From Hydrogenophilales bacterium RIFOXYD1_FULL_62_11 (GTDB lineage Bacteria > Pseudomonadota > Gammaproteobacteria > Burkholderiales > Thiobacillaceae): DNA of 7,117 nucleotides. The notes below the pieces were generated by a model. The model was not told the DNA's origin, made no database searches, and saw only the letters and a list, made by a program, of their open reading frames with translations. The stretch spans positions 4,831-11,947 of the forward strand of contig MGZO01000040.1 of NCBI GenBank assembly GCA_001802655.1, given 5' to 3'. Position 1 is the first letter of the stretch; each line of letters opens with the position of its first letter. A program made the position numbers and the translations under genes. Below are positions 1 to 7,065 of the stretch, piece by piece.

Positions 1-1215
1 CTGGACGTACGCTGGCAGGTTCTGATCGACGGCAACTGCGACCTGGTGGCGAGCTCCTACGACGGCAAGCTGGCGGCGACCAACCAGTACAACACCGAAA
101 TGGGCGTCCATTATGAAGAAACCATGTCAGCCGAGATGGATGCCTGCCTGTTCTTCAACGTGGCCCGCATCGAAGAAGCGGTGAAAGCCGGCAAGGCAAC
201 CACCATAGGCAGTTCCAAGGTGCCGGTCGTGGACGGCACGCGGGCCGCCAACCAGGATCCGAAAACCGCGCTGGTGTGTTATGTGCCGATCCCGAAAAAC
301 CCGCACGGCGTGAACATCACTCCGGACGGCAAGTATTACGCCTGTGCGGGCAAGCTTTCACCTACGGCTTCGGTCATCGAGCATGCCCAGGTGCTGAAAT
401 GGTTCGACGGTGATCTGGCCAAGGCGCGCGATGCAGTGGTGGCCGAGCCCGAGATTGGCCTCGGTCCGCTGCACACCGGCTTTGACAACAAGGGCAATGC
501 CTACACCACGCTGTTCCTCGACAGCCAGATCGTGAAATGGAACGTAGAAGCCGCGATCAAGGCGTTCAAGGGGGACAAGGCAGCCAAGGTGGTGCTGGAC
601 CGCATCGACGTGCATTACCAGCCGGGCCACGGCTTCACCTCCATGGGTGAAACCAAGGAATCGGATGGCAAGTACTTCATTTCGGACAACAAGTTCTCCA
701 AGGACCGTTTCCTGCCCGTGGGTCCGCTGCATGCCGAGACCGCACAGATGATCGACATCAGCGGCGACAAGATGAAGCTGCTGGCCGACCACTCGGTGTA
801 CTCGGAGCCGCACGACTCGATCATCGTCCGCCGAGACATCATCAAGACACGGCAGATCTATAACCTCGACGAGTTCCCGCTGGCGGTGAAGGATCCCAAG
901 GATTCGGGCGTCTTCCGCAACGGGAACAAGGTGACGGTCAAGCTCACCAGCCAGGCGCCGACCTTCAGCCTGCGGGAATTCAAGCTCAAGAAGGGCGATG
1001 AGGTGACCATCATCCTGACCAACCTTGACAAGGTGGAGGACCTGACCCACGGCTTCGCCATCCCAAAATATGACATCCAGTTCATCGTCAATCCGCAGGA
1101 GACCAAGTCGGTCACGTTCAAGGTCGATAAACCAGGCGTCTACTGGTGTTACTGCACCAACTTCTGCCATGCCCTGCACCTGGAAATGCGCAGCCGCATG
1201 ATTGTCGAGGCCTGA
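1..1215 (+). CDS. nosZ: nitrous-oxide reductase NosZ, C-terminal part (5' end outside window)
   Basis: NosZ is the periplasmic multicopper enzyme that reduces N2O to N2, the last step of denitrification. The reading frame is open from base 1 (first residues LDVRWQVLIDGN) and stops with TGA at 1213-1215. The 404 codons compare with about 640 residues in the family, so roughly the first third (Tat signal and first CuZ histidines) is missing. Visible CuZ-type histidines of the beta-propeller lie in NPHG (His at 304-306), GPLHTG (472-474), YQPGHG (628-630) and SEPHD (811-813). The C-terminal cupredoxin domain has the CuA ligands: His in DLTHGF (1048-1050), Cys 1153-1155, Cys 1165-1167, His 1177-1179 and Met 1186-1188, in the motif CTNFCHALHLEM. 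The residue two after the first Cys is Asn, where well-studied clade I enzymes have Trp. The GTG at 46 is internal, not a start. A terminator follows the gene at 1287-1314. The identification is very secure. Confidence 0.97.
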   Translation: MDVRWQVLIDGNCDLVASSYDGKLAATNQYNTEMGVHYEETMSAEMDACLFFNVARIEEAVKAGKATTIGSSKVPVVDGTRAANQDPKTALVCYVPIPKNPHGVNITPDGKYYACAGKLSPTASVIEHAQVLKWFDGDLAKARDAVVAEPEIGLGPLHTGFDNKGNAYTTLFLDSQIVKWNVEAAIKAFKGDKAAKVVLDRIDVHYQPGHGFTSMGETKESDGKYFISDNKFSKDRFLPVGPLHAETAQMIDISGDKMKLLADHSVYSEPHDSIIVRRDIIKTRQIYNLDEFPLAVKDPKDSGVFRNGNKVTVKLTSQAPTFSLREFKLKKGDEVTIILTNLDKVEDLTHGFAIPKYDIQFIVNPQETKSVTFKVDKPGVYWCYCTNFCHALHLEMRSRMIVEA

Positions 1216-1234
1216 GCAGCGACTCCGTTCCCGC

Positions 1235-1266
1235 TAAAGGGGACAAGTCGCGTTACGGACCCTTTA
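1235..1266 (+). other. possible stem-loop downstream of nosZ
   Basis: TAAAGGG at 1235-1241 is perfectly complementary to CCCTTTA at 1260-1266, leaving an 18-base loop. There is no T-tract after it, so it is not itself a terminator. It sits between the nosZ stop codon and the terminator and could protect the nosZ mRNA 3' end. A 7-bp stem with a long loop can also arise by chance, so this is a weak call. Confidence 0.25.
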
Positions 1267-1286
1267 CGATCATCCAGGTGGCAAAT

Positions 1287-1314
1287 CAGCGTCCGCAAGG
1301 ACGCTGCCTTTTTT
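1287..1314 (+). terminator. rho-independent terminator after nosZ
   Basis: A perfect 8-bp stem, CAGCGTCC (1287-1294) and GGACGCTG (1299-1306), closes a GCAA tetraloop (1295-1298) of the very stable GNRA class. It is followed by CC and six T residues (1309-1314). This is a textbook intrinsic terminator, 72 bases after the nosZ stop and 43 bases before the nosR start. It implies that nosZ transcripts end here, wholly or partly, and that nosR and the genes after it depend on read-through or on a promoter in or just past this gap. Confidence 0.85.
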
Positions 1315-1356
1315 GTGCTTGATCAAAGCGATGCAGCGAGGTCTTCTGATTCTTTC

Positions 1357-4038
1357 ATGACTTATCTCCCCGGTTTTTTTACCCGTTTCCTGGCAGGGCT
1401 TTGCCTGATCTGCGCGTGGGGCCTGGCCGTTGGCGAAAGTGGAAGTTATGAGGCGCCCCTGCCCGTCCAGTTGTCCACCGACCCAGACCTCTGCGCGTAC
1501 GTCCCGTGCAAGGAGGTGCTGCCCGGCGCCGACAGCTTTTCCCACCGCATGGGCAAGCCGGCCTATGTCGAGGCCTACCAGAGCAGGAAAGGCGACCCTG
1601 GCGAGAAAGGAGATCATGGCAGGAAGAACGCTCATGGCGAAAAGGAGGATCACGGCAATAAAGGCGACCCTGGGAAGAAAAACGATCGCAAGCTGATTGG
1701 TTACGTCTTTCTCTCCACCGACATCGTCGACATCCCAGCCTATTCAGGCAAACCTGTCGTGACCCTGATTGGCATGGATACCCAGGGTATCGTCACCGGT
1801 GTACGGGTGCTCAAACACTCCGAGCCGATCCTGCTGCTGGGCATTCCGGAAGAGGAACTCACCAAGTTCATCAAGCAATACCTCGGCAGGTTTGTCGGTT
1901 CAAAGATCGAAGTAGGAGCAGGCAGGCCGGATCAGGGCGTGATCGGCCTGGACGCCATCACCGGGGCCACCGTGACCGTGATTGCCCAAAACCAGGTCAT
2001 TCTTCGCAGCGGTCTGGCCGTTGCAAAGCAGGTGGGCATCATCGAACCCACCGTGCTGCCGCAGGCGAAGTTCAGGCCGGTCGAAGGCAAACTGGATTGG
2101 AATGAGCTGATCAAGGAAGGCAGCGTCCAGCGCATCCAGGTCAGTACCGAGGCGGTCGGGATGCCCCGCTCCGACCAGCCCTACATCGATATGCATTTTG
2201 GCTACCTCAATGCACCGGGAGTTGGGCGCAGCGTGCTCGGCGACGCCGTCTACGAAAGCCTGATGTCCCGGCTCAAGCCCAACGAACATGCCATTTTCAT
2301 CATCGCCAGCGGGATGGAATCGTTCAAGGGATCGGGTTTTGTGCGCGGCGGGATTTATGACCGGGTGCAGGTGTCGCAGGACATCGATACCTCCACTTTT
2401 CGCGATCTGGATTACCTCAATCTCTACGACATCAAGGCAGCCGGTGCGCCCGCTTACCGGGAATCGGCCATCTTCATCATCCGCTCGCCCACATTCAGCG
2501 CGGCCTATCCCTGGAGTCTGGTGTTTCTGGCCAACAAGATGGATCGGCAAACCCGCGCCAAAACCTTCGTCAACTTCGACCAGGAATACTGGCTGCCCAG
2601 CCGCTATCTGGAAGGCGGCCGGCCGGAAATCATCAAGCCGGAAGCGACCTGGGTGACCGTCTGGAAAACCCGCAAGATCGAGGTCATCCTGTTTCTGCTC
2701 TGGCTCACCGCAGCCGGAGCGGTGTATGCGCTGCGCGACAAGCTGGTGCGGCGCTCAACGATGAAAGACAAGCGCTGGAAGGACATCCCGAAATACCTGC
2801 TATGGGCTACGTCGATCGGCTTCGTCGGGTTTTACCTGCTGGCCGTGCCTTCCATCACGCAGGTGCTGACCTGGTTCCACGCCATCCTGTTCGAGTGGCG
2901 CTGGGAACTGTTCCTGTCCGATCCGTTCGTCTTCCTGTTCTGGATTTTCATTGTCATCTCGGTGTTTTTCTGGGGGCGCGGGATGTTTTGCGGCTGGATG
3001 TGCCCCTACGGTTCTCTCGCCGAGCTGGTCTACCACGTAGCCGGCAAACTGGGCCTCAAACGCTATCAGCGCCATCTGCTGCCGCAAAACTGGCATGACC
3101 GCCTGAAATGGATCAAGTACGGCATCTTTGCGATTTTGCTCGGGGTGTCGTTCTATTCCATCGGGCTGGCGGAAAAGCTCGCCGAAATCGAGCCCTTCAA
3201 AACCACTTTCCTGGTTGGGGTGTGGAACCGCTCCTGGCCTTTCGTCACTTTCTGGACGGTCTTGATTGTCGCTTCGGCTTTTTTCGAGCGCCCGTTCTGC
3301 AAGTATCTGTGCCCGCTCGGCGCAGCGCTTGCGGTGCCCTCGACGTTCCGCTGGTGGGGCCTCAAGCGCAAGCAGGAGTGCGGCCCATGTGCGGCGTGCC
3401 AGGTGGGCTGCGGATCCCAGGCCATCGACGATTCGGGCCGCATTGACCAGCGTGAATGCCTGCTGTGTCTGGACTGCCAGGTGCTGTATTACGACGACCA
3501 CGCCTGCCCACCGCTGGTGCAGGAGCGCAAGCGTCGTACCAAGGCCGGGGCGCCGCTGACCGCGATCGGTTCTGACGGCTACTTCATTCCCATCATCCCG
3601 GTCGTCGCGGCGCCTGCTGCTGCGGCGCGGCAAAGCCTGCCCGCCTTCATCGGGCAGGAGTTCTTCGACCACGCGTTCCCCTGGAGCCGCAAGGTATTCC
3701 AGCAGCCGGTTCTGCTGCAGGCAGCCACGTTCGCCCTCACCGTGCTGGTGACCTGGGTGTGGGTGCTCGGTGCGGCCGGCAATATCGGCCCCGGCATCAT
3801 TCTGGGCTGGTGGCTGGCCTGGAGCGTGTACGAAATGGTGGTACGCATGCGCTGCAAACCCTACGTCAAGGACGGCCCGTGGTGGGGGCGCAATCTGGTT
3901 CCGGCATCCTGGGCTGACATGGCCGCCTACGTGGCGTTCAAAAACCTGCTGATCGCTGCCGCCCTGTTCCTGATCATGAAAGGCGCAGGGGTGCTGGACT
4001 TCCTGCAAGGCCTGCCAGCGTTGCAATGGCTGTATTGA
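1357..4038 (+). CDS. nosR: NosR, membrane flavin/iron-sulfur protein for N2O reduction
   Basis: NosR is a polytopic inner-membrane protein needed for NosZ activity (thought to donate electrons) and, in pseudomonads, for nosZ expression. The ATG at 1357 is chosen because it gives a signal sequence (GFFTRFLAGLCLICAWGLAVG). The in-frame GTG at 1315 abuts the terminator T-tract and is unlikely. The only SD-like GAGGT (1338-1342) is 14 bases away. The periplasmic part has the family motif DPDLCAYVPCK, then a collagen-like hexapeptide repeat (residues 79-108), then LIGYVFLSTDIVD. The FMN-binding domain ends in DAITGATVT, a covalent flavinylation motif with the likely FMN-Thr at residue 205. A membrane segment lies near residues 441-460, with more after it. 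Two CxxxCP motifs (FCGWMCP, Cys 545/549; FCKYLCP, Cys 648/652) and two ferredoxin-like Cys groups (675, 678, 681, 685; 701, 704, 707) follow. At 893 aa it exceeds the usual 700-800, owing to the repeat and a hydrophobic tail. The stop overlaps the nosD start. Confidence 0.96.
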   Translation: MTYLPGFFTRFLAGLCLICAWGLAVGESGSYEAPLPVQLSTDPDLCAYVPCKEVLPGADSFSHRMGKPAYVEAYQSRKGDPGEKGDHGRKNAHGEKEDHGNKGDPGKKNDRKLIGYVFLSTDIVDIPAYSGKPVVTLIGMDTQGIVTGVRVLKHSEPILLLGIPEEELTKFIKQYLGRFVGSKIEVGAGRPDQGVIGLDAITGATVTVIAQNQVILRSGLAVAKQVGIIEPTVLPQAKFRPVEGKLDWNELIKEGSVQRIQVSTEAVGMPRSDQPYIDMHFGYLNAPGVGRSVLGDAVYESLMSRLKPNEHAIFIIASGMESFKGSGFVRGGIYDRVQVSQDIDTSTFRDLDYLNLYDIKAAGAPAYRESAIFIIRSPTFSAAYPWSLVFLANKMDRQTRAKTFVNFDQEYWLPSRYLEGGRPEIIKPEATWVTVWKTRKIEVILFLLWLTAAGAVYALRDKLVRRSTMKDKRWKDIPKYLLWATSIGFVGFYLLAVPSITQVLTWFHAILFEWRWELFLSDPFVFLFWIFIVISVFFWGRGMFCGWMCPYGSLAELVYHVAGKLGLKRYQRHLLPQNWHDRLKWIKYGIFAILLGVSFYSIGLAEKLAEIEPFKTTFLVGVWNRSWPFVTFWTVLIVASAFFERPFCKYLCPLGAALAVPSTFRWWGLKRKQECGPCAACQVGCGSQAIDDSGRIDQRECLLCLDCQVLYYDDHACPPLVQERKRRTKAGAPLTAIGSDGYFIPIIPVVAAPAAAARQSLPAFIGQEFFDHAFPWSRKVFQQPVLLQAATFALTVLVTWVWVLGAAGNIGPGIILGWWLAWSVYEMVVRMRCKPYVKDGPWWGRNLVPASWADMAAYVAFKNLLIAAALFLIMKGAGVLDFLQGLPALQWLY
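1591..1680 (+). repeat. five tandem 18-base units coding a collagen-like hexapeptide repeat in NosR
   Basis: Five consecutive in-frame 18-base units encode GDPGEK, GDHGRK, NAHGEK, EDHGNK and GDPGKK, followed by a fading sixth unit (NDRK). The pattern is x-D/A-P/H-G-x-K. Gly occupies the first position of 8 of the 10 triplets, so the stretch reads as Gly-X-Y, with Asn and Glu replacing Gly at the starts of units 3 and 4. Units 1 and 5 match at 16 of 18 bases, while the middle units have diverged. It interrupts NosR between YVEAYQSR and the conserved LIGYVFLSTD, so it is an insert in a surface loop of the periplasmic domain. It is strongly charged (Lys, Asp, Glu) with three His. Confidence 0.9.
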
Positions 4039-5315
4039 TGCGCTGCCGAACACCCCTGCTTGCGGCCACCTGGCTCTGCTTGCTGGCAGCCGGCAGCGGG
4101 GTGGCTGCCGAGCTGACCGTGCAAGCTGGGCAGTCCATCGCTGCGGCGATTGCGCAGGCTTCGCCCGGTGACGTGATCCGGGTGGAAAAAGGCTATTACC
4201 AGGAGCAACTGCTGATCGACAAACCTCTGACGCTGAAAGGGATTGACCGCCCTACCCTGAGCGGCGGATTCAAGGGCGACACGATCCGGATCACTGCTGA
4301 GGATGTGGTTGTCGATGGGTTGATCGTGCGTGACTCGGGCGATGAACTGATCGACCAGAATGCCGGCATCTTCATCAAGCCGGGGGCGCATCGCGCGGTC
4401 GTGCGTAACTGCGATCTGACCTACAACCTGTTCGGCATTTATATCCAGACAGTCAAGAGCGTCGAGATCCGCAACAATGTCATCACCGGCAAACGCGATT
4501 ATCGATCCCCCCGGCGCGGCAACGGCATCCAGCTCTATAACACCGAAGGCGCGCAGATCATCGGCAACAACATCAGCTTCGTGCGCGACGGCATCTACGT
4601 CGACGTATCGCACCACGCGGTATTCCGCGACAACCGCATCCACCATTCCCGCTACGGCACCCACTACATGAATTCCCACTACAACGTGTGGGAAGGCAAC
4701 GACTCGTACCACAACCGTGGCGGCCTCGCGCTGATGATGACCCGCCATCAGGTGGTGCGCAATAACCGCGCCTGGGGCAATTCGGATCATGGCATCATGC
4801 TGCGCACCATTCAAGACTCGGTCATCGAGGGCAACATTGTGGCGGGCAATGAACGCGGTTTTTTCATCTACGACGCCGAGTACAACACCCTGCGCAACAA
4901 CCTGATCGTAGACAACACCACAGGCGTGCATCTGGCGGCGGGATCGATCCACAACCAGGTCACCGGCAATGACTTCATCTCAAATCGTACCCAGATCAAA
5001 TACGTCGCCAGCCAGGACGTGGTATGGGGCAAGGGCCGTGGCAACTACTGGAGCAACTACGTGGGCTGGGATCGCAACGGCGACGGCATCGGCGACGTGC
5101 AATACGAGGCCAACGACCTGGTCGACCGCCTGTCCTGGCAACACCCGATGATGAAGCTGCTGCTCGCCAGCCCGGCGGTCCAGACGCTGCGGCTGGTCAG
5201 CCAGCAGTTCCCGCTGCTGCGCGCGCCAAGCGTCGTCGATCCCACCCCTGTGATGCAACCGTATCAATCTGACTGGAGCCAATGGCGTGGCCGTTACTTC
5301 CATTATGCAAACTGA
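4038..5315 (+). CDS. nosD: NosD, periplasmic beta-helix copper-maturation protein
   Basis: NosD is the periplasmic partner of the NosFY transporter. The complex assembles the CuZ site of NosZ, with copper delivered by NosL. The ATG at 4038 overlaps the nosR stop as TGATG and gives a clean signal peptide (MRCRTPLL, a hydrophobic core, then VAA before ELTVQAG). An in-frame ATG at 4026 would add four residues and cannot be excluded; neither start has a clear SD sequence, which fits translational coupling. The 425 aa length is close to the family's about 430. Repeated Asn/Gly-rich turns (RNNVITG, IGNNIS, RDNRIH, EGNIVAGN, RNNLIV, TGNDFIS) are the rungs of a right-handed beta-helix of the CASH/NosD type. 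After the helix comes GNYWSNYVGWDRNGDGIGD, family-typical, with a DxNxDGxGD calcium-loop-like motif at residues 345-353. The last 11 bases overlap nosF. Identification is firm. Confidence 0.95.
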   Translation: MRCRTPLLAATWLCLLAAGSGVAAELTVQAGQSIAAAIAQASPGDVIRVEKGYYQEQLLIDKPLTLKGIDRPTLSGGFKGDTIRITAEDVVVDGLIVRDSGDELIDQNAGIFIKPGAHRAVVRNCDLTYNLFGIYIQTVKSVEIRNNVITGKRDYRSPRRGNGIQLYNTEGAQIIGNNISFVRDGIYVDVSHHAVFRDNRIHHSRYGTHYMNSHYNVWEGNDSYHNRGGLALMMTRHQVVRNNRAWGNSDHGIMLRTIQDSVIEGNIVAGNERGFFIYDAEYNTLRNNLIVDNTTGVHLAAGSIHNQVTGNDFISNRTQIKYVASQDVVWGKGRGNYWSNYVGWDRNGDGIGDVQYEANDLVDRLSWQHPMMKLLLASPAVQTLRLVSQQFPLLRAPSVVDPTPVMQPYQSDWSQWRGRYFHYAN

Positions 5316-6240
5316 GACACAAACTGAAATGGGGTCTGCGGTCATCGTCGCGCGCAGCGTGCACAAGCACTACGGGCCGATTCATGCGGTCGATGGCGTC
5401 GACCTCGATATTCGCGCCGGTGAACTGTTCGGCCTCATCGGCCACAACGGCGCCGGCAAGAGCACGATGTTCAAGATGATGCTCGGGCTGATCCCCGCCA
5501 CGGCGGGCGAAATCCGCATCGATGGCGCGCAGGTGAGTGGCGGCAATTTTCGCGCGGTGCGGCGCACGATTGGCTACCTGCCGGAAAATGTCGTGCTCTA
5601 CGACAACCTCACCGGGCTTGAAACACTGCACTTCTTTTCACGCCTGAAAGGCGTGTCACCGGCCGAAAGCGGCGCGGCACTCGAACGCGTCGGTCTGGCG
5701 CAGGCGGCCCGGCGGCGGGTGCGCGAATACTCCAAGGGCATGCGCCAACGGCTCGGCTTTGCCCAGGCGCTGCTCGGCAAGCCGCGCATCCTGTTTCTCG
5801 ACGAGCCGACTTCCGGACTCGACCCGGAGGCGATCCGCAGCTTCTACGCGATCCTGCGTCAACTTCGCAGCGAAGGCGTGACAATGGTGATCACCTCCCA
5901 CATCCTCGCCGAGATCCAGGAACGGGTGGATCGCCTGGCCATCATGACCGCCGGCAAGATACAAGCCAGCGGCACGGTGCAGGCCTTGCGCGAGCAGATG
6001 GATCTGCCGCTGTGGTTTACCGTGCGCACCGCGCAGGAGGATTTCGCTGCGGTGCGCGCAGCGCTTGCGCATCTGCCTGTCGGCGCAATCGAGGCACACG
6101 CCGATCACCTGACCGTACCGTGCCAGCGCGAAAACAAAATGGCGGTGATCGAAGCGCTTGCCGCACTGGGCGGACGCGTACGCGACCTGACCGTGCGCGA
6201 ACCCTCGCTCGAAGACGTGTTCTTCGGTTTTTCGGATTAA
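5305..6240 (+). CDS. nosF: NosF, ABC transporter ATP-binding protein
   Basis: NosF is the cytoplasmic ATPase of the NosDFY complex that drives maturation of the CuZ centre of NosZ. Numbering from the ATG at 5305 (311 aa, near the family's about 308): Walker A GHNGAGKST at residues 46-54; Q-loop region GYLPEN, with Glu where many ABC ATPases have Gln, a common variant among ABC-2-type exporters; signature YSKGMRQR from residue 142 (SKGMR in place of LSGGQ); Walker B ILFLDEP with Asp 166 and Glu 167; D-loop SGLDP; and switch His 199 in VITSH. A roughly 90-residue C-terminal domain ends in REPSLEDVFFGFSD, typical of this class. The start overlaps nosD by 11 bases. Alternatives are GTG at 5287 and ATG at 5329; no candidate has a strong SD, so the start is uncertain, but the product is not. 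It is followed by nosY after 9 bases. Confidence 0.95.
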   Translation: MQTETQTEMGSAVIVARSVHKHYGPIHAVDGVDLDIRAGELFGLIGHNGAGKSTMFKMMLGLIPATAGEIRIDGAQVSGGNFRAVRRTIGYLPENVVLYDNLTGLETLHFFSRLKGVSPAESGAALERVGLAQAARRRVREYSKGMRQRLGFAQALLGKPRILFLDEPTSGLDPEAIRSFYAILRQLRSEGVTMVITSHILAEIQERVDRLAIMTAGKIQASGTVQALREQMDLPLWFTVRTAQEDFAAVRAALAHLPVGAIEAHADHLTVPCQRENKMAVIEALAALGGRVRDLTVREPSLEDVFFGFSD

Positions 6241-6249
6241 AGGGCGAGC

Positions 6250-7065
6250 ATGGAAATCAAACAAATCACCACCGTCGCCAGCAAGGAGTTCTGGGACCGC
6301 ATCCGCAATCGCTGGGTGCTGGCCGTGGCTCTGGTATTCACCGCCTTCGCACTGGTCATCGCCTACTTCGGCGCGGCGCAGCAGGGCTCCGTCGGCTTTC
6401 ACGCGATCGACGTCACCATTGCCAGTCTGGTGAGCCTCGTCATTTATCTGATCCCGTTGATTGCGCTGATCCTGGGCTTCGATGCCATCGTAGGCGAACG
6501 CGAACGCGGTTCGCTCGACCTGCTGCTGTCGATGCCGATTACCCGGCTGGAAATCCTGCTCGGCAAATATTTCGGGCTCGCTGCTGCGCTGACCTTTTCC
6601 ACCGTGGCCGGCTTTGGTGTGGCGGGAATCGTGCTGTCGCCGCAGCTCGATCTCAATGCGCTGTTCCATTACTTCGGCTTCATGCTCAGTTCGGTATTGC
6701 TGGGCTGCACCTTCCTGAGCCTGGCGGTGATGCTGTCAGTGTTTGCCAGTGACCGCACCCGCGCTTCCGGGCTCGCGATTGCACTCTGGTTTTTCTTCGT
6801 GCTGGTGTTCGACCTGCTGCTGCTCGGCGCGCTGGTCGTCACCGGCGGTCAGTGGGGCGGCGAGATTTTCCCCTATCTGCTGCTGGCCAATCCCGCTGAC
6901 GTGTTCCGCATCCTGAATGTCTTTGCCCTCGACGATGTTCGCACCCTGTACGGCCTGACGACTGTTTTCCCGCCCACACTGGCCAACCCCTGGCTGCTGG
7001 GTCTGGTGATGCTCGCCTGGATAGCCGCGCCCTTAGGTATTGCAAGCTGGAGATTCCGCAAATGA
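6250..7065 (+). CDS. nosY: NosY, ABC-2-type permease of the Nos maturation complex
   Basis: NosY is the integral membrane subunit that, with NosF and NosD, forms the transporter needed to assemble the CuZ site. The start ATG at 6250 has a good SD, AAGGG (6240-6244), five bases upstream and overlapping the last base of the nosF stop codon. The 271 aa product is close to the family length of about 275. Six hydrophobic segments are visible at about residues 22-41, 58-78, 107-128, 142-165, 173-197 and 246-266. Between the second and third lies GERERGSLDLLLSMP (residues 82-96), the conserved cytoplasmic loop of ABC-2-type permeases that couples to the ATPase. The N-terminal helix with TTVASKEFWDRIRNRW is also typical. 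The stop TGA overlaps the nosL ATG (ATGA). Position and sequence agree, so the call is secure. Confidence 0.95.
   Translation: MEIKQITTVASKEFWDRIRNRWVLAVALVFTAFALVIAYFGAAQQGSVGFHAIDVTIASLVSLVIYLIPLIALILGFDAIVGERERGSLDLLLSMPITRLEILLGKYFGLAAALTFSTVAGFGVAGIVLSPQLDLNALFHYFGFMLSSVLLGCTFLSLAVMLSVFASDRTRASGLAIALWFFFVLVFDLLLLGALVVTGGQWGGEIFPYLLLANPADVFRILNVFALDDVRTLYGLTTVFPPTLANPWLLGLVMLAWIAAPLGIASWRFRK
7049..7052 (+). promoter_or_regulatory. ribosome binding site for nosL inside nosY
   Basis: GGAG lies nine bases before the ATG at 7062, within the last codons of nosY. It supports that ATG as the start of nosL and translation coupled to nosY. Confidence 0.6.

Noticed and set aside
46..48. GTG as the start of nosZ
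   Set aside because: The frame is open back to base 1 and the upstream residues (LDVRWQVLIDGNCDL) are NosZ-like, so this is an internal Val codon.
1313..1326. FNR/DNR-like box TTGTG-N4-ATCAA, 8 of 10 matches to TTGAT-N4-ATCAA
   Set aside because: It overlaps the terminator T-tract. Its centre is only about 37 bases before the nosR ATG, so a standard -41.5 site would put transcription start inside the coding region. The match is probably chance.
1315..1356. Upstream GTG start for nosR, giving 14 more residues
   Set aside because: It begins directly after the terminator T-tract, has no SD, and would put polar residues ahead of the signal sequence.
1591..1680. Short repeats considered as a CRISPR array or a non-coding tandem repeat
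   Set aside because: The units are 18 bases with no spacers, in frame and coding within nosR, so the array is a protein repeat.
2800..4053. Long open frame on the minus strand opposite nosR (417 codons)
   Set aside because: It is a shadow of a GC-rich coding frame. The plus strand carries clear CxxxCP and Fe-S motifs, whereas the minus-strand translation is rich in His, Arg, Gln and Glu with no recognisable domain.
3927..4952. Minus-strand open frame opposite nosD (341 codons)
   Set aside because: It is antisense to the conserved beta-helix protein and spans the nosR-nosD junction without family features.
5656..6669. Minus-strand open frame opposite nosF and nosY (337 codons)
   Set aside because: It crosses two firmly identified plus-strand genes and has low-complexity His/Arg/Gln/Asp composition, typical of antisense shadows.
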